Notes: generated from the sequence alone by a model not told the origin. DNA of 64,000 bases from Erythrobacter sp. (GCA_029937545.1 JAPYPR010000002.1:62001-126000); one strand, 5' to 3'. Shown: positions 17,542 to 26,417, numbered from the stretch's first letter. Numbers and translations are program-made.

Positions 17542-17998
17542 TCAGTCGACTATCGCGACTGCGCGAATCCAACCCGCGCTGGCGCGTTCGATCTTGACCG
17601 GGAAGCAACTGACGGTGAAGCCATGCGCGGGCAGTGCGGCGAGATTAGTGAGCTTCTCGATCTGGTAATACGGCCGGATGCGACCGGCTTTGTGGCCTTC
17701 CCAGATGATTGCCGGATCGCGCTCCTGCGGCCAGCGCTTCGCCGTGTGGCTGAAAGGCGCATCCCAGCTCCAGGCATCGGTACCGACGACTTCGACGCCG
17801 CGTTCGGTCAACCATGGAGTGGTCTCCACGCCGAGGCCGACGCCTTGGTCGGTCGTTCTTTTCGAGTCCGGGAAAGAACATCGCGATCTACCCCCACGTG
17901 CTGTCGTGGGTCATGTACTGGATCTTCGGCCGCATCCCTTCGGGATCGGATAAGACGTCATTTTTGATGGGGATCGAAAGGTCGATGAAGCGCGGCAT
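17542..17998 (-). pseudogene. cyclase/kynurenine-formamidase family protein, internally deleted
   Basis: The N-terminal part (MPRFIDLSIPIKNDVLSDPE ... YMTHDSTWG) runs from ATG 17998 to an in-frame TAG at 17890-17888. The same frame resumes as IAMFFPGLEKNDRP. A different frame then carries the C-terminal third (ERGVEVVGTDAWSWDAPF ... SCFPVKIERASAGW). In intact members of this metal-dependent hydrolase family (about 260 residues) the middle holds the HxGTHxDxPxH zinc motif. That part, roughly 90 residues, is missing here. So the gene has a nonsense codon, a deletion and a frame change and cannot make an active enzyme. It lies downstream of aroB on the same strand. Confidence 0.85.
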
Positions 17999-18030
17999 GC
18001 TGCGCAGCATGGGCGCAGCATTTTCGCCCG

Positions 18031-19152
18031 TCAATGCGCCTGCAATTGCGCGTCGAGGAAGGCGGCGATGTCTGCCAGATCGACGTCTTTCGCGAGGTAC
18101 GCCTCGCCGATAGCGCGGAGCAAGATGAAGGGCAGGGTGCCGCCCGCATCCATCTTCTTGTCGTGCAGCATGTGTGCCACCAGCGCGCTGCCATCGCACT
18201 CGAGCCCGAGTGCCGCGATCTCTGCGGGCAGCCCAGCTTTGTCGATAGCGCGAGTCATGCGTGCAGCATCGTCATCGGCGATTTCGCCGCGCCGTGCCGA
18301 ATAGCGGGCCGCGAGCACCATGCCGAGCGCAACGCCTTCTCCGTGCAGCAGGCGGTCGGAAAAGCCGGTCTCCGCTTCGAGCGCATGGCCGAAGGTGTGG
18401 CCGAGATTGAGCAGCGCGCGGATACCGGTCGTCTCGCGCTCGTCTTCGGCGACGATGCGGGCCTTCGCGGCGACGCTGGTGGCGACGGCGTGTTCGAGCG
18501 GCGCTTCTTCGAGGGCGAGCACTTCGCTGCCATGGACCTCCAGCCAGTCGAGAAAAGCCTCGTCTCCGAGCATGCCGTATTTCAGCACCTCGGCATAACC
18601 TGCTCGCATTTCTCGCTCGGGCAAAGTCGCCAGCGCGTCGAGATCGGCAAGGACTAGCGAGGGCTGGTGGAACGCGCCGACGAGATTCTTGCCCGCTGAA
18701 GTGTTGATGGCGGTTTTGCCGCCGACCGAACTGTCGACCTGGGCGAGGAGCGTCGTAGGCAATTGCACGAAGCCACAGCCGCGCTTGACGATGGCGCAGG
18801 CGAAGCCGGTGAGGTCGCCAACCACCCCGCCGCCAAGGGCGAAGACGTGATCGCCGCGCGTTATGCCAAGGCCAAGCAGCCAGTCGACAAGATCCTGCAA
18901 GCCTGCCCAGCTTTTCGCCGCCTCGCCGGGCTCGACGAGGTACCAGGCGATTTCGAAACCTTCGGATGCGAGTGAATGCGCGAGGCGCTCGCCATGGTGC
19001 TTCAACGCATTGCGATCGGCGACGATCGGTACTTTGCGGCCATGATAAGGCTCTATGAAGTCACGAGCGAGAGAAAGCGCTTCGTCCAGCAACCCCTTGC
19101 CGACATGCACTTCGTAGCTTCGGCCCGCGAGTTCGACCGGGATCACAGCCAT
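18031..19152 (-). CDS. aroB: 3-dehydroquinate synthase
   Basis: The 373-residue enzyme makes 3-dehydroquinate from DAHP in the shikimate pathway, using NAD+ and zinc. Diagnostic segments are [18 protein letters not shown] (NAD loop), [20 protein letters not shown], the zinc site in [15 protein letters not shown] and [13 protein letters not shown]. The track ORF begins 207 bases upstream inside aroK, but homology starts at [15 protein letters not shown], whose ATG at 19152 overlaps the aroK stop by ten bases. Coupled aroK-aroB is a standard bacterial arrangement. The last codon lies close to the start of the decayed cyclase gene downstream. Confidence 0.95.
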   Translation of the reverse strand: MAVIPVELAGRSYEVHVGKGLLDEALSLARDFIEPYHGRKVPIVADRNALKHHGERLAHSLASEGFEIAWYLVEPGEAAKSWAGLQDLVDWLLGLGITRGDHVFALGGGVVGDLTGFACAIVKRGCGFVQLPTTLLAQVDSSVGGKTAINTSAGKNLVGAFHQPSLVLADLDALATLPEREMRAGYAEVLKYGMLGDEAFLDWLEVHGSEVLALEEAPLEHAVATSVAAKARIVAEDERETTGIRALLNLGHTFGHALEAETGFSDRLLHGEGVALGMVLAARYSARRGEIADDDAARMTRAIDKAGLPAEIAALGLECDGSALVAHMLHDKKMDAGGTLPFILLRAIGEAYLAKDVDLADIAAFLDAQLQAH

Positions 19153-19709
19153 GCGTTTATCGCCTCCAAGATACGAAGCGCAGTCTGGTGATGCGGGCCG
19201 TCGTCGGTCACCACATGCAGTTGTGCTTGCGCATAGGCGCCACTGCGCTGGTCCTTCAGATTGGTTAGTATTTCTCTCGGGTCGCCCTTTTTCAGCAGGG
19301 GGCGTGTGTTGCGCCTGCCGGTCCGCTCGACCAGCGTATCGATGTCGCAATCGAGCCACACTGCGATGGCCTTATCGACGATCAGCGCCCGGGTCTCGGC
19401 ATCGATGAATGCCCCGCCGCCTGTTGCGATGACGCCGTGATCCTCCTCCATTAGCCGCGCGATCACCCGGCGCTCGCCTTCACGGAAATAGGCTTCCCCG
19501 TGCGCCTCGAAAATTTCTGCGATGCTGCGGTCTGCCGCGCGCTCGATCTCGTTGTCTGCATCGATAAAGTCGGTTTGCATCAATGATGCCAGCCGTCGCC
19601 CGACAGTGGATTTGCCGACTCCCATCAAGCCGACCAGCACGACCGGCCGGTCGATCCGCCGTGCGATGGCGGAAATGGCATCTTGTGTGATGGCAGGCGC
19701 TTCGGTCAT
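19143..19709 (-). CDS. aroK: shikimate kinase
   Basis: Starting at ATG 19709 ([16 protein letters not shown]), the protein has 188 residues. The P-loop is [15 protein letters not shown], followed by the shikimate-binding FIDADNEIE and [14 protein letters not shown], the GGGAF Walker-B-like segment ([11 protein letters not shown]) and the lid arginine in RRNTRPLL. It phosphorylates shikimate in the aromatic amino acid pathway. The longer track version has no homology upstream. Its end overlaps aroB. Divergent from it, 76 bases away, is a membrane micro-protein gene. Confidence 0.94.
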   Translation of the reverse strand: MTEAPAITQDAISAIARRIDRPVVLVGLMGVGKSTVGRRLASLMQTDFIDADNEIERAADRSIAEIFEAHGEAYFREGERRVIARLMEEDHGVIATGGGAFIDAETRALIVDKAIAVWLDCDIDTLVERTGRRNTRPLLKKGDPREILTNLKDQRSGAYAQAQLHVVTDDGPHHQTALRILEAINAWL

Positions 19710-19784
19710 TGCCGCCGTGCCTAGAGATGGGCTAGGGTGCGGGCAAGGTATCAGCACTTGAAGCGGGACGCGAAAAACTTGGTC

Positions 19785-19919
19785 ATGGACAGCAAGCGGA
19801 TCGGAGGCATCGCGGTGTTGATTATCGTCGCGCTCTGCGTCCTGGCCTGGATCGATGGCGGGGAAGAGCCGCTGCATCCGATCGAGCAGGAGATCACGCT
19901 GCCGGGAGCCGCGCGATGA
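19785..19919 (+). CDS. membrane micro-protein
   Basis: Beginning at ATG 19785, this 44-residue product has one transmembrane helix (IGGIAVLIIVALCVLAWIDG) preceded by positive charges (MDSKR) and followed by a short acidic/Pro tail. Its TGA overlaps the ATG of the next gene (ATGA), which suggests translational coupling and a joint role with that periplasmic protein. The ORF track has a longer form starting upstream, but the internal ATG gives a conventional N-in membrane topology. Family unknown. Confidence 0.6.
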   Translation: MDSKRIGGIAVLIIVALCVLAWIDGGEEPLHPIEQEITLPGAAR

Positions 19920-21766
19920 AGGCCGCTTGGCTGGCGGGCGGCGCGGCACTGGCGTTGTGTTCTTCGCTCGTGCTCGCGCAATCCGCGCCGACCGATCTTC
20001 TGCCACCGGGCTTCGACGAACCTGCGCCGACGCCTACCCCTTCGACCCGGCCTACTCCGGCACCTTCTGCCACGCCTGGTTCCGGTTCGATGTCCTCCGG
20101 TCGGTCTGGAGAGATCGTTCAGCCGATCCCCGATCAGCCAGCCGAAAGCTCCAGTTCCCCTTCGAGCAGGCTCGACCTTTCTCGTCTGCCGACGCTGGAA
20201 CAGCTGGAAGATATGTCGATCGACGAACTCGACGAGCTTCTCGGCCTGAAACCCAAATTCGACATTCCGCCCGCCGCCCGGCGCTCGACCGAGCGTGCGG
20301 GAGTGATTTCGACGGCCGAAGGCGGCTTGCCCGGTGCATCGCTGGCGCGACAGCCCGCCGCTCTCGTCCGCGCCGCACTTGCCGGGACGCAGGCACCGCC
20401 GGTCTCACGGTGGGGCCACATCCTGCTTCGCCGTGCGCTCGCCAGCCGCCTGGCAGCGCCCGAGGGCATGGACCCGATCGAGTTTGCTACGCTGCGAGTG
20501 CGAGCCCTGAACGCGATGGGCGAATACGCGGTCGCGCGCGCGTTGGTGCAGGATATCGACACGGCGAACTATTCGCCCGCGCTCGTCGATGCCGCGATCG
20601 ATGCCTATATCGGTACGGCCGATATCGTCGGCGCCTGTCCGGCGGTACGGCTGGTCGATACCGACCGCGAAGATCCGCAATGGAACATGCTGGCGGGCAT
20701 CTGCAATGCCTATGCCGGCGAGGCCACACGGGCGCAGAACGATCTGCGCCGCCTGCAGTCGCGCGGGCAGGGCGAAACGATCGATATCCTTTTCGCACAA
20801 CGTTTTGCGGGGGCGGCAGGAGATGGCCGGCGTGCGGTCACCATCGAGTGGGATGGCGTTGAGCAGGTCACACCGTGGCGCTTTGCCATGGCCAACGCGC
20901 TAGGCGAGCCGATCCCCGAAGACCTCATGGAAGGGCTGGGTCCGCAGCTCTTGAAGAGCGCGGCTCTCACCCCGGCACTTGGCGCTGCCGAGCGGATTGA
21001 GGCAGCCGACATTGCGGCGCAGAGTGGCATTTTCTCGGCGAATGCAATGGTCGATCTGTATGGCCAGATTTTCGCCGATGGGGGCGAGGACAGCGAAGCC
21101 TACCGCCGCGCCTCGCGCTTGCGCGACGCCTATGTCGGGAGCGATCCTTCCACTCGCCTCGGCGCAATTCGCGATGTGTGGGAAGATGGCGGCGACTTTG
21201 GATATGGACGCCGGGTGCTGACCGCATATGCCGCAGCGCGCCTGCCCGCCGACGATGCGCTGGAAGAGGAAGCAGGCGAGCTCATCGCTTCTATGCTAGC
21301 CGCTGGCTTGGACCGCGACGCGATGCGCTGGTCGGGTGTTGTCGACGAGGGAAGCCTCGGCTGGGCATTGCTGGCCTTGGCCGCTCCGACGCGCGGCGAA
21401 GCTGTTACCGATGGCGAACTCGACAGCTTCGCCGATGCCGATGAGTCGGGCGGCCAGCGCAAGTCGCGCATGTTTCTTGCCGGGCTTGCCGGTTTGGGGC
21501 GCATGGGATCGGGTGAGATCGACGATTATAGCCGTCGGCTTTCCATCAGCTTGGGCGGCCAGACGCGCTGGACCCGGGCTATCGATGCAGCGGCGAACGC
21601 GGGCAATCCGGCGCTGGTCGCCATTCTCGCCGGCCTTGGCATGCAGGGCCACAGCTGGGACAGTATGACGGCGCGGCACCTCTACCATATCGTGTCCGCG
21701 CTGCGACGCGTGGGGCTGGAAGCCGAAGCGCGCATGATCGCCGCGGAGGCGGTCGCGCGGGCCTGA
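19916..21766 (+). CDS. exported helical-repeat-like protein of unknown function
   Basis: The 616-residue product has a signal peptide (MKAAWLAGGAALALCSSLVLA). A Pro/Thr/Ser-rich spacer (residues 30-80, TPTPSTRPTPAPSATPGSG) follows, then an alpha-helical body rich in Ala/Leu repeats such as ALNAMGEYAVARALVQDIDT. The body has the look of a tetratricopeptide or similar solenoid, but no canonical motif can be confirmed by eye. It precedes xerD by nine bases and accA follows, an arrangement typical of sphingomonads. It may be a periplasmic scaffold; no catalytic signature is visible. Confidence 0.72.
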   Translation: MKAAWLAGGAALALCSSLVLAQSAPTDLLPPGFDEPAPTPTPSTRPTPAPSATPGSGSMSSGRSGEIVQPIPDQPAESSSSPSSRLDLSRLPTLEQLEDMSIDELDELLGLKPKFDIPPAARRSTERAGVISTAEGGLPGASLARQPAALVRAALAGTQAPPVSRWGHILLRRALASRLAAPEGMDPIEFATLRVRALNAMGEYAVARALVQDIDTANYSPALVDAAIDAYIGTADIVGACPAVRLVDTDREDPQWNMLAGICNAYAGEATRAQNDLRRLQSRGQGETIDILFAQRFAGAAGDGRRAVTIEWDGVEQVTPWRFAMANALGEPIPEDLMEGLGPQLLKSAALTPALGAAERIEAADIAAQSGIFSANAMVDLYGQIFADGGEDSEAYRRASRLRDAYVGSDPSTRLGAIRDVWEDGGDFGYGRRVLTAYAAARLPADDALEEEAGELIASMLAAGLDRDAMRWSGVVDEGSLGWALLALAAPTRGEAVTDGELDSFADADESGGQRKSRMFLAGLAGLGRMGSGEIDDYSRRLSISLGGQTRWTRAIDAAANAGNPALVAILAGLGMQGHSWDSMTARHLYHIVSALRRVGLEAEARMIAAEAVARA

Positions 21767-21775
21767 GGGCGGGCC

Positions 21776-22654
21776 GTGAATGCGATCGACGATTTTCTGG
21801 CGATGCTCTCTGCAGAACGCGGAGCGGCTGAAAACACGATCCTCGCCTATGGCCGCGATCTCGAACAGGCGGAGGAAATGCTCAGCGCCGAGCTGGCGCA
21901 GGCGCAACCCGCCCAATTGGCGAAGCTGGCTCGAGGCTGGGCCACGCTCGCCCCGTCGACGGTCGCGCGCAAGATGTCCGCGCTGAGGCAGTTTTTCGGC
22001 TTTCTCGTCGACGAAGGCCTGCGATCGGACGATCCGACCCATGCCCTGCCGCGTCCGACGACGCGGCGACCGCTACCAAAGATACTGTCCCACGAGGAAA
22101 TCGAGCGACTGTTCGCGACTGCCGAAGACGAAGCCGCGGGCGGTTCCCCGAAGGCAATCCGCATGCTCGTCTTGCTGGAGATGCTTTACGGCTCGGGATT
22201 GCGCGCGACCGAGCTGGTCTCGCTACCGCTTGCCGCCGTCCCGCGCGATGCGCCGTTCCTGACGGTGACGGGTAAGGGCGGACAGGCGCGCATGGTGCCG
22301 GTCAGTCGCCGTGCCAAGGCTGCCCTGTCGCGCTGGCTGGCGGTCCGGCCCGATGGCTCGCCATGGCTCTTTCCGTCGCGCAGCGGGCATCTGTCGCGCG
22401 TTCGCCTGTTCCAGCTGGTCAAGGCGCTGGCAGCCCGCGCGGATCTCGCGCCGGAGAGGCTCAGCCCGCATGTGTTGCGCCACGCCTTTGCGACGCATCT
22501 ATTGGAGGGCGGGGCGGACCTGCGCGCTCTCCAGACCCTGCTGGGTCATGCCGACATTTCCACTACGGAGATCTACACGCATGTCGATGCCGCCCGGCTG
22601 GTCGAACTTGTCAACCAGCGCCACCCGCTTGCGAAAGCGCGCGCATCGGACTAG
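21776..22654 (+). CDS. xerD: site-specific tyrosine recombinase XerD
   Basis: The 292-residue recombinase starts with GTG. The N-terminal SAM-like domain (FLAMLSAERGAAENTILAY) is followed by the catalytic domain with Arg in YGSGLRATELVSL, Lys in VTGKGGQARMVPV, HxxR in SPHVLRHAFATHLLEGGADL, and the nucleophile Tyr in TEIYTHVD. Xer proteins resolve chromosome dimers at dif. The position next to accA is a conserved alphaproteobacterial arrangement that marks the XerD paralogue rather than a phage integrase. It ends with TAG, and accA begins nine bases later. Confidence 0.9.
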   Translation: MNAIDDFLAMLSAERGAAENTILAYGRDLEQAEEMLSAELAQAQPAQLAKLARGWATLAPSTVARKMSALRQFFGFLVDEGLRSDDPTHALPRPTTRRPLPKILSHEEIERLFATAEDEAAGGSPKAIRMLVLLEMLYGSGLRATELVSLPLAAVPRDAPFLTVTGKGGQARMVPVSRRAKAALSRWLAVRPDGSPWLFPSRSGHLSRVRLFQLVKALAARADLAPERLSPHVLRHAFATHLLEGGADLRALQTLLGHADISTTEIYTHVDAARLVELVNQRHPLAKARASD

Positions 22655-22663
22655 CGGAGCGCG

Positions 22664-23608
22664 ATGATTTCCTACCTCGAATTCGAGAAGCCGGTCGCCG
22701 AGCTTGAACAGCGCATCGCCGAATTGCGCGCCGCTGCGGAAGGCGACGACGTGGACATTTCCAACGAGTTGCAGCGTCTCGAGCTGAAGAGCGCAGCTCT
22801 TCTAAAAAGCACCTACGAAACGCTGACGCCGTGGCAGAAGACACAGGTCGCCCGCCACCCCTCGCGTCCGCATTTCCGCGATTATGTGGAGTACGCGTTC
22901 GATGAGTTCGTACCCCTCGGCGGGGATCGGTCCTTCGGCGAGGACGAGGCGATCCTCGGCGGCTTCGCCAAGCTCGATGGGCGCAAGGTCGTGCTGATAG
23001 GCCACGAAAAGGGCAACGACACGGCCAGTCGCCTGCGCCACAATTTCGGCATGGGCAAGCCGGAAGGCTATCGCAAGGCGATCCGCCTTATGGAACTGGC
23101 GGGGCGGTTCGATCTGCCCGTCGTCACCTTGGTCGATACCTCGGGCGCGTTTCCCGGCGTAGAGGCCGAAGAGCGCGGGCAGGCGGAAGCCATCGCCCGC
23201 TCGACCGAGGCATGCCTCGCGCTACCGGTGCCAATGGTTGCCGCAATCGTGGGTGAGGGCGGGTCGGGCGGTGCCGTGGCTCTCGCAAGTGCCGAGCGGG
23301 TGCTGATGATGGAGCATGCGGTCTATTCGGTGATTTCGCCTGAAGGTTGCGCTTCGATCCTTTGGCGCACGGCCGAAAAGGCGCCCGATGCAGCCGAGGC
23401 GATGAAGGTGACGGCGCAGGATCTCGAAGGCCTCGGCGTTATCGATCGTATCGTCGCCGAACCCGTCGGTGGTGCCCATCGCGATTCGCGTGCAGCGGCA
23501 ACTTCGCTGGGCGATGCGATTGCCAAAGAATTGGACAAGCTCGGTCGCCATTCACCCGAGGAATTGAAGCGGATGCGCGAGGAGCGCTTTCTTCGTATCG
23601 CCGGTTAG
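22664..23608 (+). CDS. accA: acetyl-CoA carboxylase carboxyltransferase subunit alpha
   Basis: The 314-residue protein matches AccA throughout: LEFEKPVAELEQRIAELRAA, TPWQKTQVARHPSRPHFRDY, GRKVVLIGHEKGNDT, LVDTSGAFPGVEAEERGQAE and GEGGSGGAVALA with the oxyanion glycines, and SPEGCASILWR. With AccD it transfers carboxyl from biotin-AccB to acetyl-CoA, the first step of fatty acid synthesis. It is distinct from the propionyl-CoA carboxylase encoded at 6-17 kb. It probably shares a transcript with xerD. Confidence 0.96.
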   Translation: MISYLEFEKPVAELEQRIAELRAAAEGDDVDISNELQRLELKSAALLKSTYETLTPWQKTQVARHPSRPHFRDYVEYAFDEFVPLGGDRSFGEDEAILGGFAKLDGRKVVLIGHEKGNDTASRLRHNFGMGKPEGYRKAIRLMELAGRFDLPVVTLVDTSGAFPGVEAEERGQAEAIARSTEACLALPVPMVAAIVGEGGSGGAVALASAERVLMMEHAVYSVISPEGCASILWRTAEKAPDAAEAMKVTAQDLEGLGVIDRIVAEPVGGAHRDSRAAATSLGDAIAKELDKLGRHSPEELKRMREERFLRIAG

Positions 23609-23713
23609 CAGCGCTTTCTCTCGGCGGGAACAAAGCGACCCGCCACCATGTTCTCCTCTGCGTACACGAACTTAGACCGCCAACCGGCGCTCGTTACGCA
23701 AGGGGAACACCTC

Positions 23714-25189
23714 ATGTCGCGCTCCAAGTCCATACTCGCTGCAACAACCGCATCGCTGTCGCTCGCCCTCGCGGGCTGCGCGGCCGTCGGTGGCGGCCCG
23801 ATCCCCGATTCGTCGGCTCCGATTACGCAGAGCGAGGCGCAGATGGGTGCCGAGGCGCATCCGCAACTGCTGAGCGAATTCGGCGGCGCTATGACCGGGT
23901 CGCAAGCGCAATATGTCGAACAGGTCGGCCAGAATATCGCGGTGCAGTCGGGGCTGGGCAATGCCCGCAGCGCGTTCACAGTGTCGCTGCTCAACAGCTC
24001 GGTAAACAACGCTTTCGCGATTCCTGGCGGTTATGTTTACACCACGCGGCAGTTGGTAGCCTTGATGAACAACGAGGCCGAACTCGCCGGAGTTCTCGGT
24101 CATGAAGTCGGCCATGTGGCCGCGCGTCATTCGCAGCGCCGCCAGCAGGCTGCGCAGCGCAACACATTGTTCGGAGCGGCTGGCGCGATCCTGTCGGGGA
24201 TTCTTCTCGGCAATTCCGGGCTTGGCCAGCAGGTCGGGCAGACGCTGCTCCAGGGTTCGCAGCTTCTGACCCTGCGCTTCTCGCGCTCGCAGGAACTGGA
24301 GGCCGATGAACTCGGCATTCGCTATCTCAACCAGGCCGGCTACGACCCGCGTGCGATGGCAACTGTGCTGAATAGTCTCGCCCAGCAGAACGCGCTTGAT
24401 GCCCGTGTCCAGGGTCGAGACAATGCGACCGTTCCCGAATGGGCTTCGACCCACCCCGATCCGGCCAGCCGTGTGCAGACCGCGCTGTCCAAGGCGCAGG
24501 GCATGACCGGCGTCACCAATCGCGACACTTTCCTCAGCCGGATCGACGGTTTGCTCTATGGCGACGATCCGCAGCAGGGCGTGATCGAGGGGCGCGAGTT
24601 CATTCATCCCGAACTTCGCCTCGCCTTCAGCGCGCCGCAGGGTTTCTACATGGTCAACGGCACAAGCGCCGTGACCATCAACGGGCAGAGCGGCCGCGCG
24701 CAATTCACCCTCGCGCCCTACAACGGCGACCTCAATTCTTACGTCTCTACGGTATTTGCCAATCTGAGCACGGAGCAGAATCTGCGTCCGCAGTCGATCC
24801 AGCGCACGACGGTGAATGGATTGCCTGCAGCGTATGGCTCCACGCGCGTTCAGTCGGGCAATGGGCAGGTCGATGTGACTGTGTTTGCCTACGAGTTCGC
24901 CGACGATCGCGCCTATCACTTTTTGGCAATTACGCCGGCGGGGCAGACAAGCGCATTCAACGCGATGTTCTCGTCCATGCGACGCATCAGCGCGCAACAA
25001 GCGGGTAGCGTAATTCCGCGTGTCGTCGATGTCGTGACCGTTCGCAGCGGCGATTCGGTGGCATCGCTCGCCCGCAACATGGCTTATGACGACAACCAGA
25101 TCGCGCGCTTCCGCGTCCTGAACGGGCTTTCCTCCAACGAGGAAGTCACGGCTGGCCAGAAAGTAAAGGTCGTCGTACGCGGCCGGTAA
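23714..25189 (+). CDS. M48 family metalloprotease with C-terminal LysM domain
   Basis: From ATG 23714 the product has 491 residues. It starts with a lipoprotein-type signal (ending LALAGC, Cys22 lipidated). A peptidase M48 domain follows, with the zinc motif HEVGHVAARHS and the third ligand in SRSQELEADELG. A middle domain is unassigned, and a C-terminal LysM-like segment (VRSGDSVASLARNMAYDDNQ ... VTAGQKVKVV) ends the protein. Such BepA/YfgC-like proteins check outer-membrane protein assembly; the LysM would tether it to peptidoglycan. The track's upstream Met lacks a signal peptide, so the internal ATG after AAGGGGAACACCTC is chosen. Confidence 0.9.
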   Translation: MSRSKSILAATTASLSLALAGCAAVGGGPIPDSSAPITQSEAQMGAEAHPQLLSEFGGAMTGSQAQYVEQVGQNIAVQSGLGNARSAFTVSLLNSSVNNAFAIPGGYVYTTRQLVALMNNEAELAGVLGHEVGHVAARHSQRRQQAAQRNTLFGAAGAILSGILLGNSGLGQQVGQTLLQGSQLLTLRFSRSQELEADELGIRYLNQAGYDPRAMATVLNSLAQQNALDARVQGRDNATVPEWASTHPDPASRVQTALSKAQGMTGVTNRDTFLSRIDGLLYGDDPQQGVIEGREFIHPELRLAFSAPQGFYMVNGTSAVTINGQSGRAQFTLAPYNGDLNSYVSTVFANLSTEQNLRPQSIQRTTVNGLPAAYGSTRVQSGNGQVDVTVFAYEFADDRAYHFLAITPAGQTSAFNAMFSSMRRISAQQAGSVIPRVVDVVTVRSGDSVASLARNMAYDDNQIARFRVLNGLSSNEEVTAGQKVKVVVRGR

Positions 25190-25213
25190 TTTTTAAAGCG
25201 GGACACATTCAGA

Positions 25214-25256
25214 CAAAAAAAGGCGGCGGGGAAGTGCCCCGCCGCCTCTTCTTCTG
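25214..25256. terminator. bidirectional rho-independent terminator
   Basis: GGCGGCGGGG (25222-25231) and CCCCGCCGCC (25237-25246) form a ten-base-pair stem with a five-base loop. It is flanked by a run of seven or more A on the left and TCTTCTTCT on the right. It serves the M48 protease gene rightward and the Flp pilin gene leftward, in which direction the U tract is nearly perfect. Confidence 0.88.
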
Positions 25257-25272
25257 CTGTAATCCGCTAGGA

Positions 25273-25446
25273 TTAGGCGTTGGCGTCAGCCATGGTGGTG
25301 TCGAGCGTGTTGAACGTGGTCGACAGTTCTTCACCGAGGCTCTGCATTGCAGTGATGGCAGCAACTGCGATCAGAGCAGCAATCAGGCCGTATTCGATAG
25401 CGGTGGCGCCTTCTTCATTGCGGCGCAGCTTGTTGAGAAACTTCAT
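25273..25446 (-). CDS. Flp family type IVb pilin
   Basis: The 57-residue protein MKFLNKLRRNEEGATAIEYG is a classic Flp prepilin: a basic leader, then G/ATAIEYGLIAALIAVAAI with the processing site after Gly13 and the conserved Glu-Tyr pair. A short polar tail (STTFNTLDTTMADANA) follows. Flp subunits are cleaved by a TadV-like peptidase and assembled into tight-adherence pili by the Tad apparatus, none of which is in the window. AGGAG seven bases before the ATG supports the start. The track did not list it on this strand. It is followed by a strong terminator, so it can be transcribed alone or with the second pilin gene. Confidence 0.92.
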   Translation of the reverse strand: MKFLNKLRRNEEGATAIEYGLIAALIAVAAITAMQSLGEELSTTFNTLDTTMADANA

Positions 25447-25564
25447 GTCATGTCTCCTGGTTCAGTCTTCATTCCCGGCCCTCTCCGACTTGGCGGTTCG
25501 AGCGATCTTGCTTTTGCAGGTGAGGTGTTGAGAAATCCCTAATGCCTCGACCAACAAATCTGCC

Positions 25565-25744
25565 TCATGCTCCCGTGGCAGTGACGACTGCAGCGGTGAT
25601 GTCGGTCCACATATCGATGGCCCCTTCACCAAATGCTTGTACGGCACCCACCATCGCGAAGAAGATGAGAGCAGCGATCAGCCCGTATTCGATAGCAGTG
25701 GCACCGCTTTCGTCGCGTCCCAGGTTTTTCAGGAAATCGACCAT
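25565..25744 (-). CDS. second Flp family type IVb pilin
   Basis: The 59-residue product starts MVDFLKNLGRDESGATAIEY and has the same prepilin design (GATAIEYGLIAALIFFAMVG) as its neighbour. The cores are nearly identical, while leaders and tails differ (ending DITAAVVTATGA). The two are tandem paralogues 118 bases apart on one strand. Sequence difference outside the core suggests major and minor subunits or alternative use. Its upstream region carries a CtrA-like site, consistent with the known cell-cycle control of flp genes in Caulobacter. It was missed in the track because of its small size. Confidence 0.9.
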   Translation of the reverse strand: MVDFLKNLGRDESGATAIEYGLIAALIFFAMVGAVQAFGEGAIDMWTDITAAVVTATGA

Positions 25745-25807
25745 TGAAACCGTTGCCCCATCCGTCTGTTTGTCGAAGCTGACATCGGCGGGATACGGGC
25801 TCGACCG

Positions 25808-25822
25808 TTAAGAAAAAGTTGA
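25808..25822. promoter_or_regulatory. CtrA-like binding site TTAA-N7-TTGA
   Basis: TTAAGAAAAAGTTGA matches the CtrA consensus TTAA-N7-TTAA at seven of eight fixed positions, with exact spacing. It sits 64 bases before the leftward pilin start and 15 bases before the chosen mutT start. CtrA is known to control flp pilin genes in alphaproteobacteria. The site overlaps the probable mutT ribosome site region, so it could affect both directions. Confidence 0.5.
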
Positions 25823-25836
25823 GGAGGCAAACGGAA

Positions 25837-26259
25837 TTGGAAAAAATCCCGACATGGCTCCCCGTGGTTGCCCTCGCTCTAGCTGACGCGAAGGGGCGCT
25901 GGCTCATGCATCGTCGACCGGCCGGCAAGGCTCATGCTGGACTATGGGAATTTCCCGGCGGCAAGGTCGAGAAGGGCGAAAATCCGGCGCAAGCGCTGGT
26001 TCGCGAAATTGAGGAAGAGCTTGCGTACAGGCTGGATAGCGAAACTCTGCTGCCCGCCGGATTCGCTCAGGAGCCGGCTTCGGCGGGAAGCGCTCAGATT
26101 GTCATCCTTCTTTACACATCGCTGTGGAACGGCAGCCCGCTGTCGGCGCAGGAGGGCGGCAAAGTCGACTGGTTCCGGCCCGAGGAGATTGCGATGCTGG
26201 ACAAGCCGCCTCTGGACGTGGCGCTAGCCCGGGGGCTGTTCGAAAAAGCTTTGCTTTAG
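25837..26259 (+). CDS. mutT: 8-oxo-dGTP diphosphatase, MutT-like Nudix hydrolase
   Basis: The Nudix box GGKVEKGENPAQALVREIEEEL is complete (Gx5Ex7REUxEExGU form). The preceding WLMHRRPAGKAHAGLWEFPG and downstream VDWFRPEEIAMLDKPPLD are typical of MutT, which hydrolyses oxidised dGTP and prevents A:C mispairing. The track ORF begins at a TTG (25819), but AGGAGG lies inside that stretch. The TTG at 25837 is nine bases after it and gives MEKIPTWLPVVALALAD, the usual start context, with a product of 140 residues. It is separated from the pilins by a shared regulatory gap. Confidence 0.88.
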   Translation: MEKIPTWLPVVALALADAKGRWLMHRRPAGKAHAGLWEFPGGKVEKGENPAQALVREIEEELAYRLDSETLLPAGFAQEPASAGSAQIVILLYTSLWNGSPLSAQEGGKVDWFRPEEIAMLDKPPLDVALARGLFEKALL

Positions 26260-26303
26260 GGATTGCCAAGGGATGACGCCCCCCTTATGTGGCCCCCTCC
26301 AAC

Positions 26304-26380
26304 GCGCCAGTAGCTCAGCTGGATAGAGTACCTGACTACGAATCAGGCGGTCGGAGGTTCGAATCCTTCCTGGCGCGCCA
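26304..26380 (+). tRNA. tRNA-Arg(ACG)
   Basis: The cloverleaf is complete: acceptor GCGCCAG/CTGGCGC, D-arm GCTCAGCTGGATAGAGT, anticodon arm CCTGA-CTACGAA-TCAGG with anticodon ACG, T-arm GGAGG-TTCGAAT-CCTTC and an encoded CCA. ACG (read as ICG) decodes CGU, CGC and CGA. It is followed by a strong terminator, and 124 bases downstream by a duplicate of its last 18 bases. Confidence 0.97.
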
Positions 26381-26385
26381 AAAAA

Positions 26386-26417
26386 GCCCATGACCTTTAA
26401 GGGTCGTGGGCTTTTTT
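26386..26417 (+). terminator. terminator of tRNA-Arg
   Basis: GCCCATGACC and GGTCGTGGGC pair over ten positions with one G-U wobble, followed by six Ts. It lies six bases after the tRNA CCA. The A run on the left side means it could also act leftward. Confidence 0.9.

Noticed and set aside
21776-22654. Phage or island integrase
   Set aside because: Length, lack of nearby att sites and the accA neighbour identify the housekeeping XerD.
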